Source of the DNA: Symsagittifera roscoffensis
Taxonomy: Eukaryota; Xenacoelomorpha; Acoela; Convolutidae
NCBI RefSeq assembly: GCF_963678635.1
Contig: NC_087071.1
Coordinates: 6,959,624 to 7,023,623 of the forward strand
DNA length: 64,000 nucleotides
Reading direction: 5' to 3'
Part shown: positions 11,367 through 23,339 of the stretch, in pieces
Position numbering within the stretch: position 1 is the first letter of the stretch
How the letters are laid out: each line of letters starts with the position of its first letter
Translations under genes and position numbers: made by a program
The notes under the pieces: model-generated
Told to the model about the DNA's origin: nothing
The model's database searches: none
Seen by the model: the letters and a program-made list of their open reading frames with translations, nothing else

Positions 11367-12659
11367 TCAATTTGGATCTCTCCAGGAAATGGAGAGGCTA
11401 GAGTTGGCCAGGGGAATAGAGTCACCAATTCCGCCTCCTATTACCTCCTTTGCAGATACTTCGACTCCTGTTACTTCGCCTCCCATAAAACTTTGATGCA
11501 ATGAGCAGACACCCGAAAACAGATGAGGAGAAACCTCAACACCCCCTAAAGAGAAAAGGTTGACCGGAGTGAAATAATCTCTGCTACACTTGGAGCCTAT
11601 AGGAAAGACTTTGAAGCCTCTTTTGCGTTTCGGGCTGCTCTGTTGTGACAGTTGAGTTGCAGTTTATTATCCGGTCTCAAAACTTTTTGTGAATATTGGA
11701 AATTTCAAACAGCAAAAACTTTCAAAATCTAGCAATACAAAGAATAAAAATAGTCTTTACAAAGTTATCCACAATTTGCAAGTTATGAGTCATTTATGGA
11801 TTGTTCAAAAAACAGAATTAACAAAGAAACCAAATTTACTTCTTCTAGAAAAATGCTTATTTTAAAAAAAACGGCTCAAAAATTTGCCTCGCAAAGGAGA
11901 CGTTTTACGGTTGATGCTCTTGTACAAAATGAATAACTATTTCAGAGGAGCATACACGCAGCATGTAATACACACGTCGCATATAAATTGATTCAGTGAT
12001 TTTTTTTCTAGAATTAATTGACAAATCCGGAATCAAAATTAACATGATTCGAGTTATCATTGTAACTTAATTTTTGTTACACTTCTAAACAGACAAACTT
12101 ACATGATATAAACTTCTGTACATGAACATATACAAAAACAAAAAATAAAACTCATGCTCAAAAACACACATGTGCTTTTAAATGCATAATTTCTACTGCT
12201 ATACTTTACATCCTTCTGGACAACTCAGTTACAGAATCATTTCAGAATTTAAACATAAGCAAATTTTCAACAAGCAGCTATAGGTTTCAAGTTATTTTGT
12301 TAAGCACAATAGACGAATTACCGTTTAAAACGCACAGACAAAATTTAAATTTATACACACCTAATATATATAAATATATATATATATCAAACATACATCA
12401 ACCCAAATTTATATATACAGTTTAAACGTAAGTATAAAGTCGTTAACACCAACATAGAGGCCTTTTGTAAAATGAAAGCATATTGTAAATCTTCCACACT
12501 TATAATCAAACAATCACCTATGCAAACATAAATACATCAGTACATACCTACAAATAACATGTGTATATATTTCAGTCGCCCAAAAAAGTTGCAACAAACT
12601 TTCATAAGAAATTCTTCAAAACTCGAGTTTGGTGTCTTCCTTTCGTTTTTGATTTTTTT

Positions 12660-13095
<436 letters not shown>

Positions 13096-13204
13096 CTATC
13101 TCTTATCTAATTCTCTCTCCTTTTAACATGGGATCTTATGACACTTAGTGAGGATCAATTTGTATATTTTTGGATCATTAGTTATACTTAGGGATTAGTG
13201 GTTA

Positions 13205-13687
13205 AATAAATGAGCTAATGGTTATATAAATATTTTACATAGGGATCATTAGGTATAAAAAACTTACATAGGGATCATTAGGTATAATTTTTTACATAGG
13301 GATCATTAGCTAGAAAAATTTTACATAGGGATCATTAGGTATAAATTTTTTACATAGGGATCATTAGGTATAAAATTTTACATAGGGATTATTAGGTATA
13401 AATATTTTACATAGGGATCATTAGGTATAAATACTTTACATAGGGATCATTGGGTTTAAATTATATATATATATATATAAATATGGGGTTCATCAGTTAT
13501 ACATAGATTGAAAAAAAAAATTTTTTTTTGAAAATTTTGGGCGAAAATTTATTTTGGAAAATTTTTTACATAGGGATCACTAGCTATGAAAAGTATATGA
13601 AGGGATCATAAGGTAAAAATATTTTACATAGGGATCATTAGCTATAAATATTTACATAGGGATCATTAGGTATAATCTATACCCAAT
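13205..13687 (-). repeat. Tandem CATAGGGATCATTAG array, right end of the palindrome
   Basis: Inverse of the left array, same unit, about 13 copies, ending at ATAATCTATACCCAAT. Confidence 0.9.
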
Positions 13688-14016
13688 GATCCCTGTAGGG
13701 ATCACCCCCCCCCTCCCCCCCGATTCCAGTGTAGTATATCTATACTACTGATATGAGCTACCCTCTCGGAATTTCCCCTTTGTGAATTTGATGCGTTTAC
13801 CTTTTTTTCTCGGTCTGAAAATGCCAGTTTTAATCATCCGCACGAAGTTTCTCAAAACGCGTAAAATTGTAAAATTGTAAAATTGTAAAATTTTTACATC
13901 GATTACTTAAATTTCCTTGCTGCGGAGAGTGTTTCTCGTTCCACTAACAACTTTTCTACTCCTTTTAACTGGGAAAAAATTAACTTTGATGCAAAACTTC
14001 GTGCGGATGATGAAAA

Positions 14017-15629
14017 CTTGCACTTTAGACCGGTAAAAAACAGGTGAGTCTTTCAACCCAAATTTTAATATTTTCATGAAGGACAGCTCTGAATCCTTTA
14101 GTCTGGGTCTACGTCACTCTTCACTGCATAATTTTTTCAAGTTTTGCGTCACTTTGAGGTTCAAGTTGCTCCATGTCGAAATAATTTTTTGAGCCAAAGC
14201 TACTAAACTTTGAGAATTTTCTCGTCGAATTTTCTCGAGGTTTGTAACACCCCACACATGCTCATTTGGGTGCAAATTAGGGCTACAAGAGGGCCAGGGC
14301 AACACTGGAACAGCATTTGTTGCAAACAAAAAATATTCTGACCTCAAAACCTGATCGCAACAGGCTGCTGCAATAGAAGTGCCATTTATCAAAACAAGTC
14401 GTATTAGGTAGCTTGTTGAAAGTCCACGCCAACTATTTAAATTTTTGCTGGCTGTTCTATCTAATTTTTGATTTTTTTTAAAGATAAACCGGATGTTTTT
14501 CCGTCGGTAAAGGAGACAGCACCAAACATCTGAGCTCAGTGAGAAACGACTTTCATCACTGGAAATGACATTTTCTGATCCTGATATAACAAAACTGCAC
14601 ACGAAGGAGCCCAAGCAAGACGTTTTTGTCTTCTGTAGAAGAATTGTTTCAAAACGGTCGTCTACATCAAAGACCTAACCGAATCATAAATTTAGGAGCT
14701 GTAGCTCCAAATTGCCGTGCGTTGTAGCAGAATTAGGAAACGGATCGCCGTTGTCTTGTCTAATAACTCTGCGAACAGATCTTGCGTTCAATGGCCTTGG
14801 CATTCCTAATTGCCATGATACTTCAACTTGTCCTTCAACTAAGTAAAAGTATCTCTGAGCAAATCTTAAAATAGTAGATGTAGAACATCGAAAAAACTTA
14901 AAAGTTTTTGACATTCAAAGACACAATGAAGCATACCAACTGATTGGTTGAGAACTGAAATGAAAATCTGTGGTTTTACTGAAAGTTCTCAATGTAAATT
15001 CTACAGAGAATTAACTATGAGTTTTCGAAATTATTGTTTGCCTTTTTCTCCCATACAAATTGTTTTGGGCACAAAAATATTTCAGAGCACGCCAACAAGG
15101 CATTTTTTATATAAAAACATTCGAAACTGTTCCGCAATTTTGATTTCAGCAAAAAGAACGTCATAAAATTATATTAGACTGTTGAACTTCGATTTTCTTT
15201 CTACCAATAAAAGCTCATCTCAACTGCCCCTCAAAGAACCCTTGTTCGCCGGGTTGACCTCCATACACCAAAATCGCTTATTATATAACTCCATGCTACA
15301 AAAATGCGCATCGTACAATTTCATACAATTTTCATTCACAAAAACTATAGGATTAGCTTTTTTTTTCTTTTGCTGTAAGAATTTTTTTCTCAATTTTTAG
15401 TCGCAATATCACTCTTTCTCTGAAATTTGCTGTTTTTTGAAAAAAAAATTGTGTGCAAAAACTAGTTTTGGGTATAACCAGGCTGAATTATTTTTACCAA
15501 AGAAACAGTATTGATTAAGACTTTTAGTGTGGATCCAAACTGGGAATTTTAGCTGGTTTCAATATGTAGTATGCACTTCAGTTGGTCATGAAAATCAGGA
15601 CATGATTTTGACAACCAAAGTTTTGAAAT
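14017..15629 (-). mobile_element. Dead Tc1/mariner-type element, tandem copy 1
   Basis: 1.6 kb unit followed head to tail by a second copy at 15630-17310. Both begin with CTTGCACTTTAGACCGG and end near CATGATTTTGACAACCAAA. Terminal inverted repeats could not be recognised. Confidence 0.75.
14114..14914 (-). pseudogene. Tc1-type transposase pseudogene, copy 1
   Basis: A cut-and-paste DDE transposase relic in two frames. 14684-14914 keeps the N-terminal helix-turn-helix region (GMPRPLNARSVRRVIRQD). 14114-14614 keeps the first catalytic Asp context (SDESRFSL) and the C-terminal WPSCSPNLHPNEHVWG, which corresponds to the usual SPDLNPIEHLWG, with the catalytic Asp changed to Asn. The segment carrying the second Asp (FQQ.N.P) is missing here but is present in copy 2. 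Frameshifts and catalytic losses mean it is inactive. Confidence 0.8.
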
Positions 15630-17310
15630 CTTGCACTTTAGACCGGTAAAAAACAGGTGAGTCTTTCAACCCAAATTTTAAGATTTTCATGAAGGACAGC
15701 TCTGAATCCTTTAGTCTGGGTCTACGTCACTCTTCACCGCATATTTTTTTCAAGTTTTGCGTCACTTTGAGGTTCAAGTTGCTCCATGTCGAAATAATTT
15801 CTTGAGCCAAAGCTACTAAACTTTGAGAATTTTCTCGTCGAATTTTTTGTTTTTTAACACCCCACACATGCTCATTTGGGTGCAAATTAGGGCTACAAGA
15901 GGGCCACGGCAACACTGGAACAGCATTTGTTGCTCGAAATTGCGATGTAGCTCGGGCTGAGCAGCATGGGACATTACCTTGCTGAAATATCATAACTCTC
16001 TTTGTGTCACGCAAAAAAAATTATTCTGACCTCAAAACCTGATCGCAATAGGCTGCTGCATTTGAAGTGCCATTTATCAAAAAAAGTCGTATTAGGTAGC
16101 TTGTTGAAAGTCCACGCCAACTAATTAAATTTTTGCTGGCTGTTCTATCTAATTTTTGATTGTTTTTAATGATAAATCGGATGTTTTTCCGTCGGTAAAG
16201 GAGACAGCACCTAACGTCTGAGTTCAGTGAGAAACGACTTTCATCTCTGGAAATGACATCTTTCCGATCCTGATATAACAAAACTGCACACGACAGAGCC
16301 CAAGCAAGACGTTTTTGTCTTCTGCAGAAAAATTGTTTCAAAACGGTCGTCTACATCAAAGACCCAACCGAAGCATAATTTTAGGAGCTGTAACTCCAAA
16401 TTGCCGTGCGTTGTAGCAGAATTAGGAAACGGATCGCCGTTGTCTTGTCTAATAACTCTGCGAACAGATCTTGCGTTCAATGGCCTTGGCCTTCCTAATC
16501 GCCTTGATACTTCAACTTGTCCCTGAACTAAGTATAAGTATCTCTGAGCAAATCTTAAAATAGTAGATGTAGAACATCGAAAAAACTTAAAAGTTTTTGT
16601 CATTGAAAGACACAATGAAGCATACCAACTGATTGGTTGAGAATTGAAAAAAAATTTGTGGCTTTACTGGAAGTTCTCAATGTAAATTCTACAGAGAAAT
16701 AACTATGAGTTTTCGAAATTATTGTTTGCCTTTTTCTCCCAGACAAATTGTTTTGGGCACAAAAAAATTCCAGAGCACGCCAACAAGGCAATTTTTATAT
16801 CAAAATATTTGAAACTGTTCCACAATTATGATTTCAGCAAAAAGAACATCATAAAATTAAATTAGACTGTTGAACTTCGATTTTCTTTCTACCAAAAAAA
16901 GCTCATCTCAACGGCCCCTCAAAGAACCCTTGTTCGCCGGGTTGACCTCCATACACCAAAATCGCTTATCATATAACTCCGTGCTACAAAAATGCGCATC
17001 GTACAATTTCATACAATTTTCATTCACAAAAACTGTAGGATTAGCATTTTTTCTTTTGCTGTAAGAACTTTTTTCTCAATTTTCAGTCGCAATATCACTC
17101 CTTCTCTGAAATTAGCTGTTTTTTGAAAACAAATTGCGTGCAAAAACTAGTTTTGGGTATAACCAGGCTGAATTGTTTTAACCAAAGAAACAGTATTGAT
17201 TAAGACTTTAAGTGTGTTGTTCCAAACTGGGAATTTTAGCTGGTTTCAATTTGTAGTATGCACTTCAGTTTGTCATGAAAATCAAGACATGATTTTGACA
17301 ACCAAAATAT
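15630..17310 (-). mobile_element. Dead Tc1/mariner-type element, tandem copy 2
   Basis: Direct repeat of 14017-15629. About 60 bases longer because it keeps the central transposase segment near 15940-16015. Confidence 0.75.
15727..16615 (-). pseudogene. Tc1-type transposase pseudogene, copy 2
   Basis: Three frames: 16241-16615 (helix-turn-helix with GRPRPLNARSVRRV), 16021-16341 (RDESRFSL) and 15727-16014 (FQQGNVPC, then SPNLHPNEHVWG). The usual FQQDNAPCH has Gly in place of the second catalytic Asp, and the third acidic site is Asn, as in copy 1. Two shared defects suggest the element was already dead when it was duplicated in tandem. Confidence 0.8.
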
Positions 17311-18055
17311 TTGACTAAAAAATTTGTAGCCGTATACAAAAATTTTACGAAAACTATCCGTATACAAAGTTTTTGTTCATAGTTCTCAAGAATCTATGGT
17401 TTTTTATTTTAAACAGTTATTACTCCAATACCGAATAGCTGTGACATTTCTTCACTTCAACCCTGAGGGTTTTTCTTGTGTGAGAAAAACATGGTTGTTG
17501 TGTTTCAGAGCAAAACGCAACAATTTTTAGCAAAATTTGAACACAAGGTTTTTTGATTTATGGGAAAACGATGTCGTAACTTTTCTTAATGAAAAAGGCT
17601 TATCTTAGATTTTTTTCTCATATTTTTATACTTTTCTTTACCTATGGATTTGCGCAAAATTTTATGATTAGCATTTTCCCAAATATGAAAATTGTATGCC
17701 AAGCTTTCGCGGTCAACACGGGTTGCTACCGCCTTGACTGAAACAAAGTTTAGTAAAACCAACTATTTTACGAACATGGGTACAAAAGTGGTTGGGTACT
17801 AATAGTGTACATAATTTTCATGTCAATTTGGTTGGGTACTGACATTGTCGCACAAAAATGTTCAGCTGACTGAGAAAAAAATTGTTATATGAGCAATCGC
17901 TTGCAGCCCACTCTAGCACAGCATAGCATTCCAAGGTCGAGCACATTATTTGTGGTCTACACATTCGAAAAATCTCTTGGTTGAGTTAACCACTATCGAG
18001 CACAATTTTTTTGGTCGAGACTGAACAAAACTATCTTGCGTGGGTCGAGTACGTT
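17311..18055. other. AT-rich sequence, nothing recognised
   Basis: No coding or repeat signal beyond single-base runs. Confidence 0.4.
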
Positions 18056-18345
18056 TGAGCATAATTTTTCAATTTGTAAAAATTACTTCAACTGCTTCTT
18101 AGCGTCATCATGCTTTTTCCGGGCCTTATGATGGATTCGGTCGCTTTTTTGTATTAAACCGCTCAAATCTTGCGTGAAAAACTAGTCAAAATTGCCGCAA
18201 GAAATCAACGGCTTTTGAGCGGTTCTTAAAGCAAGATTTGAGCGGTTTGAGAGGTTTTTCAAAAAAAGCCCAAACCGCTCAAACCGCTCGAGTTTTGCTG
18301 GAAACCGCTCAAAATGCTCAAATCTTGAGCAGTTTTTGAGCGAAA
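18056..18345. repeat. GCTCAAA/TTTGAGC-rich repeat, copy 1
   Basis: Dense ACCGCTCAAA and inverse TTTGAGCGGT motifs able to fold on themselves. It starts near ACTTCAACTGCTTCT and ends at ATCTCGACCC. Copy 2 is at 18462-18692. Confidence 0.7.
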
Positions 18346-18461
18346 TCTCGACCCAGGGGTTAAAGTAGGGGGGAAGTCGAGACGGTCGAAACTAACGATT
18401 TTTTGTCGAAACGATCGAAACAAAATTAGCACCTCGATCCGGATGGTCAAAATGTAGGAAG

Positions 18462-18692
18462 TACTTCAACTGCTTCTGAGAGTCACAGCGCCTTTTCCGG
18501 TCCATTTGATGCGGTTGATCGGTTTTGATTTTTTTTCTGAATTAAACTGCTCAAAAACCGCCAAAAAATGAGCGGCTTTTGAGCAATTTTAAAGCAATAA
18601 TTGAGAGTTTGAGAGATTTTTCAAAAAAAACCGCTCAAACCACTCAAACCTCTTAAAATCTTGAGGAATATTGAGCAGATCTCGACCCGGGA
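18462..18692. repeat. GCTCAAA/TTTGAGC-rich repeat, copy 2
   Basis: Same start (ACTTCAACTGCTTCT) and end (ATCTCGACCC) as copy 1, more diverged inside. Confidence 0.7.
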
Positions 18693-18847
18693 ATTCTGGC
18701 GCGGCTAACTTTAGTTTTTGAACCCCGCGGCGAATTAGCAGAAAGCAAGTTAAACACGCTCTGTTCTGACAAACACATTTCAATTTGGCTATATTCAATT
18801 TCTAATCAGCAAAAATCAACCCGGGTTTGTTAATTACCTCTGTTTAG

Positions 18848-19072
18848 ATCCTAGAATTCAGTATGACTGTGTGTATATTTCATCAAAAGATGCGCATCCA
18901 GTAACTCGAAACAAGTGCTGCCTGCTATGGTTCACTAGAGCGAATGAGGTACTGTGTCTGAAAAAAATTCGAAGCGACAATGGATTAATGCGAATCGCAA
19001 AATACACAGAGTGTGAGACCTTCCAAGATGGTTACGAACGTTGTTACAGTTACCATAGTCTCATCCAACCTG
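18848..19072 (+). CDS. Candidate internal exon, Cys-rich, unknown protein
   Basis: Acceptor TTACCTCTGTTTAG|AT and donor CAACCTG|GTATCT bound 225 nt that are open in one frame (2 + 74 codons + 1). The peptide has six Cys (YDCVY, NKCCLLWF, VLCLKK, TECETF, ERCYSY), mixed charge and good complexity, like an extracellular disulfide-bonded module. No family is recognised and no partner exon was found on the plus strand nearby. The neighbours are transposon relics, so this could also be part of a captured or decayed gene. Confidence 0.4.
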
Positions 19073-19658
19073 GTATCTCCTGGAGCTGCAAAATCCAACC
19101 TGCAAGATGTCTGTTTATAATCTTTTCTCTTATGCTTCAAAAACTCTGTGAATAAATTATCTGTCTTCGGAATTTTTTTATGAGATCATGGTTCTGAAAT
19201 CATGGGTTTGTATTTGCTTTGTTAAATTTGGAATGGGCTTTTTGGCTGATAGACAATGATGATGATATGCTGATTGGTATTTCCTACAAGCGTTGTGTTT
19301 TTGCTTTCTCTACACGCGTCAATTTTGCCTTGCATGCGCTCAATGTCTGTAACTAGGAAAGATTGGTTAGATAATAAAGGTTTGATACAAACCATTGATG
19401 TCCACATTTGTTAAATAATCCAAAAAACTCATTGAGACAAATTGCTCTTTTTGACGGTCACCCCTGATCAAGAGTGAACCAAATTACAACGAAAAACGGT
19501 TTAAAACAATCAAATGTGCCCCCAGCCACAAGTACATGTATAAAAGTAGGTTTAAAAATAAAGTTTGTGGGTTAAAGAAACTTGACCTGTAAAAATAGCG
19601 GGCATTGAATTCATCATTTAACTTAAATTAATTTCATCAACTTAACAAATAAACTTAC
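19073..19658. other. AT-rich sequence, nothing recognised
   Basis: No supported gene. Confidence 0.35.
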
Positions 19659-19872
19659 CGTGAGATAAACCAGTCTCGGGATCTTTGCAGATTGTGCGCA
19701 ACCGTCTTAAAGTAATTCGATTTGATTACACGTGCAAAGTTTGTTGCCTTGTCGGAAAGAACGGTTGATGGAGTACCGCGCCTTGCCATTGATCGCTCGA
19801 TAATAGCAAAAATGCAGGAACTTGTAACAATAGTCTTATCCGGTACGGATCGACAAACGTTACCAATGTTAA
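19659..19872 (-). pseudogene. BEL/Pao-type retrotransposon integrase fragment
   Basis: The minus-strand frame reads SCIFAIIERSMARRGTPSTV followed by LSDKATNF. This matches the integrase-core pattern of BEL/Pao elements, in which a short hydrophobic helix leads to RRG-P-S and S-D-N-G-T-N-F; here NG is changed to KA. The frame opens after a TAG near 19873 and ends at a stop that overlaps a consensus donor (CACG|GTAAGT, 19659/19658). No RT, protease or LTR is seen beside it, so it is a scrap. Confidence 0.6.
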
Positions 19873-20080
19873 TTATCTATATTGACTGACTGCGATGTTT
19901 AACTTTCTGCTGGTCATTTGACCTTGTACGAAACGAGACAACTAAGAGTCTGAACTAAACTCCCAGAAATCAATAAAGGATTTAGCAGATCATTTGTTTT
20001 CACTTACGTTCACCTGTGAATTATCGTTTACCAATCCGTTCGGATTTGGTGTTATATTTTCTCATAAGTAAAGGTAAGGC

Positions 20081-21400
20081 TTGGCGCACTTCAAGCTATC
20101 CAAAAAATTCTCTAAGTACCGACCAGTTCTGATAAAAAGAGTTGGCAGAATCACCGTTAGAGTGGTTCATATGGGCAGCCATATTAAGATTGGCGGTATG
20201 AGCAAAAGATGGAATAGAGGTCAAAAACCAATTGCGAGTCAAATCTCCAATGGTAGAACCATCAAAAAACCATACCCAAACTCGGATTTTCCGGCGAACC
20301 AAAAGCGCAAAAGAAAACTCGAGATGAGCGAAATCAAGAAAAACGAGTTGTCTGGGAAAACAGATTCCAGAAGGCAAGGAAAGAAGGCGTACTAGATAAC
20401 TATTTTCTGTGGGACGACGCTAACGCGAAAGTAAGAATTTACTCATATCTATGTCTAGGCGCGGAAGGCCAATGTCAAGTAGAACAGACAAGACCAAGCA
20501 TCGATCTACAAAGTGCACTAACAAAAGAGTTTACGACAATAAAAGATGACAATTTTATCCCAAGAAGAATGATAGTGTTTGGAAGATATAACTTTATTTG
20601 CCGAAAACAGATGAAAACAGAAACATTGGAAAAAAGAAACAAGATAGCGGAAGAGCTATCAGAATAAACAAAGCGTCCACACGATAAACATGACTATCCA
20701 ATCCGTCGGGAAAAAAGAATTGAACGAAACAGAACCATGAAAACGAATCCATTCAGAACACCAGCAATAAAAAAACAAAAACCAATGAGTCATAAGAATC
20801 CGCGAGGTAGAGGTGGTCCAGCCTATCACCAGTATAGGCAAAGAAGTCGTGCAGATTCCGAGGACGACACAACGGCACACGTGGGACACAAAACGCAAGG
20901 GGCCAACAAAACTCCTTGAGACAAAAGAAAAGCATTGATGTAATTTGGCCCATATCACCTACAATCAAGCCCACTAATAAAAACAAAAATTGCACAATTC
21001 GAAGTTACGTCAATTTACAAACGTTAACTATCTAGAAGACAGAAGCGAAGAACAACAAGAAGAAACAAAAATCACCAACGTGATGACAGAAAATGATTCC
21101 ATAGCATCCGCTGAATTTGCGACCTCCAACGGTTGATAAGAAATCCAACAGGAGAATTTTTCAGAAATGATAATATCTGAGGCCTATGAAGCAAAAATCT
21201 CAGCTGAGTTATCTGAAGACAATTTAAATGGACAAACTGTTAAGTTAAAAACAAACACGGAGGCCATATTTGCTATTGCAGACACGAAAAGACCGATGTC
21301 ATTCCTAAACAAAAAAAAAGCGCACTAAAAAAAAGCGATTGAAGAAAAGACAAATCAACAATATTCAGAAACATCCACCCGGAAGACGCTGCAAAAAATT
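20081..21400 (+). pseudogene. Ty3/gypsy-type gag-nucleocapsid-protease relic
   Basis: Plus-strand pieces in element order. Capsid-like part 20300-20667 (VWENRFQKARKEGV, then IYSYLCLGAEGQ and VFGRYNFICRKQ) resembles the conserved gag core of gypsy-type elements. Nucleocapsid-like part 20815-20915 (YHQYRQRSRADSEDD) has the spacing of a zinc knuckle region with its cysteines replaced. Near 21230-21330, IADTKRPMSFLNKKKA resembles an aspartic protease site with DTG changed to DTK. Frames shift between the pieces. The 104-aa frame at 20081-20395 overlaps the start in another frame. The strand is very A-rich. No RT is recognised, so the relic is truncated and inactive. Confidence 0.55.
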
Positions 21401-21692
21401 AGCACGCTACAACGACGAACTTTTCGTTTCAAAAGTAGAACTAATATTGCATTAGAATCCGGGGATGAGCAAGGCAATCAGCAACATTCATCAAAGCGGA
21501 TGACTAACAAGCGAACATAACAGGTAGAAATATATTACTTCAAATCGACATAAGACTTATGCAAAAAAACCGAATTAATATCAAATGCTGAGCAAAACCG
21601 AAGAATCAAACCCCGAAGTTAAACAGTGGTCAAAGACAATTTCAAACAATTATGTGTCTGAATCGAAAAATTGGGTAATGCGAGCACAAAAC
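21401..21692. other. A-rich sequence, nothing recognised
   Basis: May be further decayed retroelement sequence, but no motif supports this. Confidence 0.35.
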
Positions 21693-22927
21693 TTAAAAGA
21701 AGCAACAAGCAAAACTTATCAAGACTTTTGACTTATCAAGACGAACAGACGTATCAACCATTGATCTCTTGAAGCTACTAACCCCCTCATTGAGAGTTAG
21801 GGATGACTTATCGTTTCTCGCAATAATATTCTCAAAACGATCCAAACTATTTGTTATGAATTCCTTGAACTCCTGAAATCAGATTTCGTGCATTATTATA
21901 CGTCATTTCATTCAAAAAAGTTTTCAAAAACAAACAGGTGCAAGTTCCATAGTCACAGTTTGAGGTTGAGGGTTGTTGATGCGCAAGGGAGTGGTTATAT
22001 GTTGATTACGGCTCTGAGTGTACTGATCATTTTCCGTTGCGAAATCGTGCGAATTGAACAAATTTTTTCGGCGTTTGGATGGCGGCTCTTCTGAGGCAGA
22101 AAAGCTAAGTTTGCCTCTCTTGTGGTTCCTGTGTTTGAAACGGAACGTAATTTCCAAAGTCAGAAGGACTAAAAATCTCTACTTAAAGTGAGTAGCACTC
22201 AACATATGACAATTTGAACCTAATAAACTATTTGGACAAACTGAAATCTTCAATCCATAATTGACGTGCACTCAAAATACAAGAACTCTAATCTGAAAAA
22301 CCCAAAAACTAAATACTGGTTCGGACAAGCTGTACGCTTGCTGGCTAATTTGGTCAAAATCACAGGGGTTAGAATCGAGCTCCGAAATAACCGCAGTAAA
22401 ATTAGATACTGGAACAGTTCTCAAAAAATGGGGCGAAGGCTGAAGCTCAGTATAAACTGGAGGCACTTGATCTGAGGTCGACGTCTCAACCAAAGTTGAA
22501 GGAATGTACGGTTCATGTTCGCAAAGTGGCTCCTCAGTTTCAGCGGCGAGGTTCTTACAGGCATAGGAAAGTTTCATCATTTCTGCTTGATGTAATGTTT
22601 GGTACCAATGGCATAGATTCTAGCAGAATACGGTTTCTTTCCAAATTGAATTGTGATGATCTGATTCCTCTACAATTAAAGCAGTTCTTAGCGTTGCAAG
22701 GCAAACTCTAACCAAAATTAATCAAAATTGAGTCTATGTACTTGATATGTTTGTCGCACATCAACGTGGTCTTTTATTTGATCAGAGAGCACCCGCAAGC
22801 AGCCCGATCTTCGATCGTGGAAATAGAACACATGAATCCAGGTATTAGCGAGATGCTGTCTAAAGGTATTTTCTAGCTGTCTTATGTGGTTGTTCAGCAC
22901 ACGGTTTCCCTGACGGGAGCTAGACAT
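21693..22927 (-). CDS. Candidate multi-exon gene or decayed gene, unknown product
   Basis: Coding-like blocks on the minus strand. 22927 to about 22718 starts with ATG (MSSSRQGNRVLNNHIRQLEN). 22669-22559 lies between TTTAATTGTAG and CT|GTAAGA. A longer frame, 22625-22272, overlaps it (KLSYACKNLAAETEEPLCEH). 22168-21936 has acceptor GATTTTTAG and ends CCT|GTTTGT, with a basic KRRKN patch. 21872-21693 begins after CTGATTTCAG (EFKEFITNSLDRFENIIARN) and ends in TAA. The last two join in phase over a 63-base intron. The middle blocks cannot all be reconciled without a frameshift or alternative splicing. No domain is recognised. Retroelement relics lie downstream, so it may itself be element-derived. 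Confidence 0.35.
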
Positions 22928-22929
22928 CT

Positions 22930-23335
22930 TAAACAGGTTGAAACCTGAAATTTCTACCTTAAAAAAAACTGACTCAAAAGAACATTATCAAACAAAATAA
23001 AAAGAAAACATCCATCTAACAACCAAAAAAGGGAACTTTTTTGAAAGCTCCAACGAAACAAAACTAAACCGAAACAGCAGTAGTTTGGAAAATGTAATTT
23101 GAAACACATTAACTGAGTTAATTAGCAACAACTTTATTTTCGCAATGTACTGAATGGCGTTCATAGATTTCTGAATTGATCAAAAAATTAGCTCAAACTT
23201 ATTTCAAACCGAATGATTTTCTTTTCAAAACAATTCGCTAAAAGGAATTGTTAGCAACTTATTTCTTCAATGAATGAAAAAATTGCCCAAATCTTGACTA
23301 TTCTAAATCTTGCATGAGACTTTGATTCACAATGA
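22930..23335. other. AT-rich sequence, nothing recognised
   Basis: No gene or repeat signal. Confidence 0.35.
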
Positions 23336-23339
23336 AAAC

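Noticed and set aside
13708-13722. Poly-C run as a telomere-like or G-quadruplex signal
   Set aside because: Simple homopolymers of this kind are scattered through the window inside small repeats.
20081-20395. 104-codon plus frame as a stand-alone gene
   Set aside because: It lies against the gag relic in a different frame and has no motif of its own; taken as part of the decayed element.
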